Positions 61,182 through 64,000 of a stretch of 64,000 nucleotides of DNA are shown piece by piece. Location: the NCBI GenBank assembly GCA_050305935.1, contig JBNLGG010000001.1:1-64000 (forward strand). The letters are read 5' to 3'. The stretch's first letter is position 1, and every line of letters begins with the position of its first letter. The stretch comes from CAJXNP01 sp050305935. GTDB taxonomy: Bacteria > Bacteroidota > Bacteroidia > Cytophagales > Cyclobacteriaceae. The position numbers were made by a program, and so were the translations under genes. Below the pieces are notes generated by a model. It made no database searches and had not been told where the DNA came from. It worked only from the letters and a program-made list of their open reading frames with translations.

Positions 61182-61724
61182 ATGGAAAAATCAATGAGCT
61201 TCGAGCGTTGGAAAGAAGTGGACTTTGGAATAACCCTACCCCATGAAAAATATGAAGTCTCTAATATGGGACGAATAAAAAGTTATGCCATCAACAAGGA
61301 AAAAGGGAAAGTATTAAAGGGTGGCCTGGTGAACGGTTACAGAAGTATATCAGTAAAATTTGGTGAAAACATGATTCGCCAGTTTTATCTACACAGAATA
61401 GTAGCGGAACATTTTATTGATAAGACAGCCGATGATCAGCACTATGTGATCCACGTGGATTACAACAAGGAAAACAATTCGGTATTTAACCTTCAATGGG
61501 CAACAGAAAAAGAAGTGGTTAACCACAATAATAAGAATCCGGAGGTTTTATTGAAAAGAACTACCGGCTATAAACTGACAGAAGCTGACGTCAGAGTGAT
61601 AAAGCGGTTGCTAAAATCTCATAAAACCCGTCTGAGTATGATCGCCCGGAGATTTGGTATCACACACACACAGCTTAATCGAATCAGGTCGGGAGAAAAC
61701 TGGGGACATGTAACGATAGAGTAG
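61182..61724 (+). CDS. NUMOD4 - HNH - helix-turn-helix protein
   Basis: A 180-residue protein combining parts found in phage and intron homing endonucleases. It has a NUMOD4-like DNA-binding segment at about 9-55 (RWKEVDFG, YEVSNMGRIKSY), an HNH_3-like nuclease core at about 71-106 (HRIVAEHF, then IHVDYNKENNSVFNLQWAT with His91 and Asn99) and a C-terminal helix-turn-helix at about 131-176 (KLTEADVRVIKRLL to ITHTQLNRIRSGENWGHV). The residue before the core His is Ile instead of the common Asn. It is not inside an intron or prophage. A second ATG (Met5) is possible. It may be a domesticated nuclease or a DNA-binding regulator. Confidence 0.82.
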   Translation: MEKSMSFERWKEVDFGITLPHEKYEVSNMGRIKSYAINKEKGKVLKGGLVNGYRSISVKFGENMIRQFYLHRIVAEHFIDKTADDQHYVIHVDYNKENNSVFNLQWATEKEVVNHNNKNPEVLLKRTTGYKLTEADVRVIKRLLKSHKTRLSMIARRFGITHTQLNRIRSGENWGHVTIE

Positions 61725-61794
61725 GGGTCTTCAAGTTGAGAATAAAAAAAGCTTTTATCCATCATTAATAACTTAATAACTCAATAACCAATAA

Positions 61795-62649
61795 CTATCT
61801 GTCGATTGACTCAAAAATATCAATGGTTGCCCTGGATTTGTTCAGCGTATAAAAATGCAATCCCGGGGCACCATTTCGTAACAATTCATTGCACTGGTTA
61901 ATGGCAAAATCTACTCCTATTTGATACTTCTTTTTCGGGTCGTCTTTATGTTGCTCCATTGAGTCAGCCAGGGTCATCGGGATGGTTGCACCACACATGT
62001 CGGAGAATTTTTTTATTTGACTGAAATTCACAATGGGTATGATTCCCGGAATAATAGGAACGTTGATTCCCGCTGTCGTGAGCTTTTCGACAAAATCAAA
62101 ATAGTAGGAGTTGTCAAAAAACATCTGAGTAACCAGGAAGTCTACTCCCTGTTCTACTTTGAATTTCAGGTGGTGAATATCTTCTTCCATCGACGTTGAT
62201 TCAATATGGGTTTCAGGATACCCTGCAGCCCCGATACAAAATGAGTTCTTTTCTGCCGCAAATTTTATCAAGTCCGATGCATAGCGAAAATCGTCATGAA
62301 GCGAATTCTCACCCTTAGGTAAGTCTCCCCTAAGCAGCATCAGGTTTTCAATACCAATCTCATTAAAAAAATTCAGGTCGTGTTCTACTTTCTCTTTGGT
62401 GGCATTTACGCAAGTATAATGGGCCATGCTACAAAGGCCCAGCTTGTTCTGCAAGTAATTGATCAGGTCAAAGCTAATCTCCTGCGTACTTCCACCCGCC
62501 CCGTAAGTGACTGAAATAAAAGAAGGGGACAGTTTCATTAGCTGGCCTACATTTATGCCCAGCTCCAGAATAGAAGAAAAAGTTTTAGGAGGGTAAAACT
62601 CAAACGAAAAAGTCTTTTTATCCTCTTTTAACAGGTCGATTATTTTCAC
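61795..62649 (-). CDS. metF: 5,10-methylenetetrahydrofolate reductase
   Basis: Reduces methylene-THF to methyl-THF with NADH/FAD, feeding methionine synthase. The 284 residues carry FSFEFYPPKT with the catalytic Glu, SVTYGAGGST, LMLLRGDLPKG, AAGYPETHIE, DFLVTQMFFDN and the terminal NKSRATIDIF. The length is usual for the bacterial enzyme. It stands alone: metH is not adjacent, and I saw no SAM or cobalamin riboswitch in the short region before its start. Confidence 0.96.
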   Translation of the reverse strand: MKIIDLLKEDKKTFSFEFYPPKTFSSILELGINVGQLMKLSPSFISVTYGAGGSTQEISFDLINYLQNKLGLCSMAHYTCVNATKEKVEHDLNFFNEIGIENLMLLRGDLPKGENSLHDDFRYASDLIKFAAEKNSFCIGAAGYPETHIESTSMEEDIHHLKFKVEQGVDFLVTQMFFDNSYYFDFVEKLTTAGINVPIIPGIIPIVNFSQIKKFSDMCGATIPMTLADSMEQHKDDPKKKYQIGVDFAINQCNELLRNGAPGLHFYTLNKSRATIDIFESIDR

Positions 62650-63011
62650 GAATTTTCAGGTTCTTGTTTTTGCAAAAGAAACATCTATCAAATTAATTAT
62701 ATAATTATTTCGAAAAAATCATCAGCTGCGCTGGCAGGAAATAGCCTTTAGCATTTTGTATCCGTCGATGGCGTCCTGATGGTGCTCTCGTGTGCCAGCT
62801 TCCGTTGCGTATTGCAAAAGTGAAGAGGTGTTTGCAAGCAGGATCACCGTCCGACCGTTGGTGGACTGCGTGTGAGCTGCGGTCTGACGGATACGTTGGA
62901 GAATAAGTTTCAACGAGAAGAAAAATTCCTACTAGAAAATTTTAACGGTGTTTTATGGATTTAGAAAGTTGATTAGCAGCAAATCCGTCTGACTAAATTG
63001 GCTCCAAAGAT
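62650..63011 (-). other. 362-bp gap with an orphan GC-rich reading frame
   Basis: Between metF and the SulP gene lies a minus-strand frame (62722-62913, 63 codons from TTG, stop TGA). Its peptide (RTVILLANTSSLLQYATEAGTREHHQDAIDGYKML in the middle, shown in two parts in the finding) looks protein-like but matches no family I recognise. Its codons are markedly more GC-rich than those of its neighbours. It may be a gene remnant or a small gene downstream of the SulP transporter. The rest of the gap is AT-rich, with no tRNA and no clear hairpin. Confidence 0.3.
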
Positions 63012-64000
63012 TTAAAAGCGATTTCCCTGGCTTCGTTGGTTTGACTGAACGGCGTAGCCATCTGCATCTTTTACTTTCCCGTCAAAATGGTCTACTGCAT
63101 CCTGTACTCTCATATGAAAATGTTCCTTTCCCACTAAATCGTAAATGCCAGTTTTCTTCATCATATCCCTTACCGGCCCAATGACTTCCGTAAAATATAC
63201 CTGAATATTTCTCTTTTGAATGTCTTCAATCAATGATTTTAATCCATATGTTGCGCTCATGTCCAGTTCATTGATGGCCTGGGCATTGACAACGACTACT
63301 CTCAATTCCTCTCCTTTCGATTTAATTAACCTGCACAAGGTGTCCGTGAAAAAGCTGATGTTCGCGAAATAGAGCTGTGCATCGAAGCGAAATACCAGTA
63401 CGTCTTTCCGGTTGATAGCCTCGGGGAAGCGGTTTAAGTTGCGATAGTAGGGGGTATCCGGCAGTCTGCCCAATACGGCTGTATGAGGGTAAGTGCTTTT
63501 GAAAATTACTAATCCAAGGGAAAGGAGTACTCCCGTTACTATTCCCTCCTGAATCCCGATGATCAAGGTTGTCAACAAAGTAATGGTCATCATCAGAAAA
63601 TCCCTTTTACTTAGTTTCCACAAGATTAAAGCCTCCCTGAAATTTATAAGTTTTAAAACTGCAGTAATGATGATGGCAGCTAGAATACTCTTAGGGAGGT
63701 AGTAAAAAATGGGGGTAAAAAAAAGTAACGTTAGGGCAATCAGTAGCGAGCTGATGATCAGGGAAAAGGGAGTCCGTGCGCCGGCGTGTGTGTGGACAGC
63801 AGATCGTGCAAAGCCTCCTGATACAGGAAATGATTGAAAAAATGATCCACCTATATTTGCCATCCCCAATGCAATCAATTCCCGGTTTGCATTTATGCTG
63901 GATAATATGGTCTTTGTCTGGAGTGATTTTGAAATGGAAATCGATTCAAGGAATCCGACAAGCGAAATCAGCAAGGCCAGGGGTAGTATCTTTTCCACCT
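63012..64000 (-). CDS. SulP-family anion transporter with STAS domain (5' end beyond window)
   Basis: The C-terminal 329 or so residues of an inner-membrane SLC26/SulP anion transporter. Visible are four to six hydrophobic segments (ALLISLVGFLESISISKSL, LIISSLLIALTLLFFTPIFYYLP), the SulP signature region NRELIALGMANIGGSFFQSFPVSGGFARSAV, and a cytosolic STAS domain at the end (VVVNAQAINELDMSATYGLKSLIEDIQKRNI). The frame is open to the right edge of the window, so the true start lies outside. Substrate (sulfate, bicarbonate or other) is undetermined; no carbonic anhydrase is visible on this side. Confidence 0.9.
   Translation of the reverse strand, partial: VEKILPLALLISLVGFLESISISKSLQTKTILSSINANRELIALGMANIGGSFFQSFPVSGGFARSAVHTHAGARTPFSLIISSLLIALTLLFFTPIFYYLPKSILAAIIITAVLKLINFREALILWKLSKRDFLMMTITLLTTLIIGIQEGIVTGVLLSLGLVIFKSTYPHTAVLGRLPDTPYYRNLNRFPEAINRKDVLVFRFDAQLYFANISFFTDTLCRLIKSKGEELRVVVVNAQAINELDMSATYGLKSLIEDIQKRNIQVYFTEVIGPVRDMMKKTGIYDLVGKEHFHMRVQDAVDHFDGKVKDADGYAVQSNQRSQGNRF

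Noticed and set aside
62650..62721. SAM or cobalamin riboswitch before metF
   Set aside because: Only AT-rich sequence without the expected conserved cores or stems is present in the 70 bases before the start.
1..64000. tRNA, rRNA, CRISPR array, insertion sequence or prophage
   Set aside because: Gaps are short, and I saw no T-loop or acceptor-stem patterns, no regularly spaced repeats, and no transposase or phage gene. The single NUMOD4/HNH protein alone is not evidence for a prophage.

Overview
The window reads as ordinary chromosome of a free-living member of the Bacteroidota, most likely the order Cytophagales and probably marine. The grounds are inference from gene content. There is a SusC/SusD pair, one protein with a type A type IX secretion (T9SS) C-terminal signal and one with a gliding-motility-associated (CHU_C) C-terminus, and a PorE-like OmpA protein. 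The succinate dehydrogenase is the three-subunit type with a single large cytochrome b. Upstream regions are AT-rich, lack Shine-Dalgarno sequences and carry TAnnTTTG -7 elements. A NhaD-type Na+/H+ antiporter fits a saline habitat. I saw no rRNA, tRNA, CRISPR array, insertion sequence or prophage.

Layout. 1-9.7 kb: recF (cut by the window edge) divergent from pdhA, then a membrane TPR protein, ribH, lysC, a glycerophosphodiesterase, a PfkB sugar/nucleoside kinase, and nhaD and anmK on the minus strand. 9.7-17.4 kb: an envelope-biogenesis run of coaX, an outer-membrane barrel, a TPR protein, lptC, a 79-residue membrane protein, a CNNM/CorC protein and a PpiD-like foldase. 17.4-32.3 kb: small conserved genes (DUF493, a TerB-like protein, a lipoprotein-like methyltransferase, pterin dehydratase, rsmI, an inositol phosphatase, a 47-residue FeoB-associated-type membrane protein), a radical SAM/SPASM enzyme, an M1 peptidase, a patatin-barrel protein, cstA, fabD, a DCC protein and a 940-residue T9SS cargo. 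32.5-36 kb: sdhCAB. 36-42.3 kb: an RlmL-type RNA methyltransferase, a SET-domain protein, a cell-wall amidase and a SNF2 ATPase. 42.5-49.6 kb: a lone FtsX-like membrane protein, a retropepsin-PDZ protein, lepA, folD, queE and a PorE-like protein. 49.9-61 kb: an AT-rich SusC/SusD locus with two extra lipoproteins, then a small lipoprotein translationally coupled to a 1372-residue T9SS cargo. 61-64 kb: a NUMOD4/HNH/HTH protein, metF and the end of a SulP transporter.

How genes fit together. pdhA and sdhCAB serve central carbon metabolism. folD, metF and the pterin dehydratase serve folate/pterin chemistry. coaX to ppiD looks like a conserved envelope block with very tight gene spacing. The SusC/D locus and the two T9SS cargos are the surface-exposed accessory part.

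The least explained signals are these. Two related, structured leader sequences lie directly before the start codons of lysC and the PfkB kinase: an outer stem, an inner hairpin and a GC-rich palindrome, with differing stem sequences. A 15-bp operator-like palindrome lies just upstream of the NUMOD4/HNH/HTH gene. A predicted lipoprotein carries a SAM-methyltransferase fold. There is also an isolated SET-domain protein and several short orphan reading frames.
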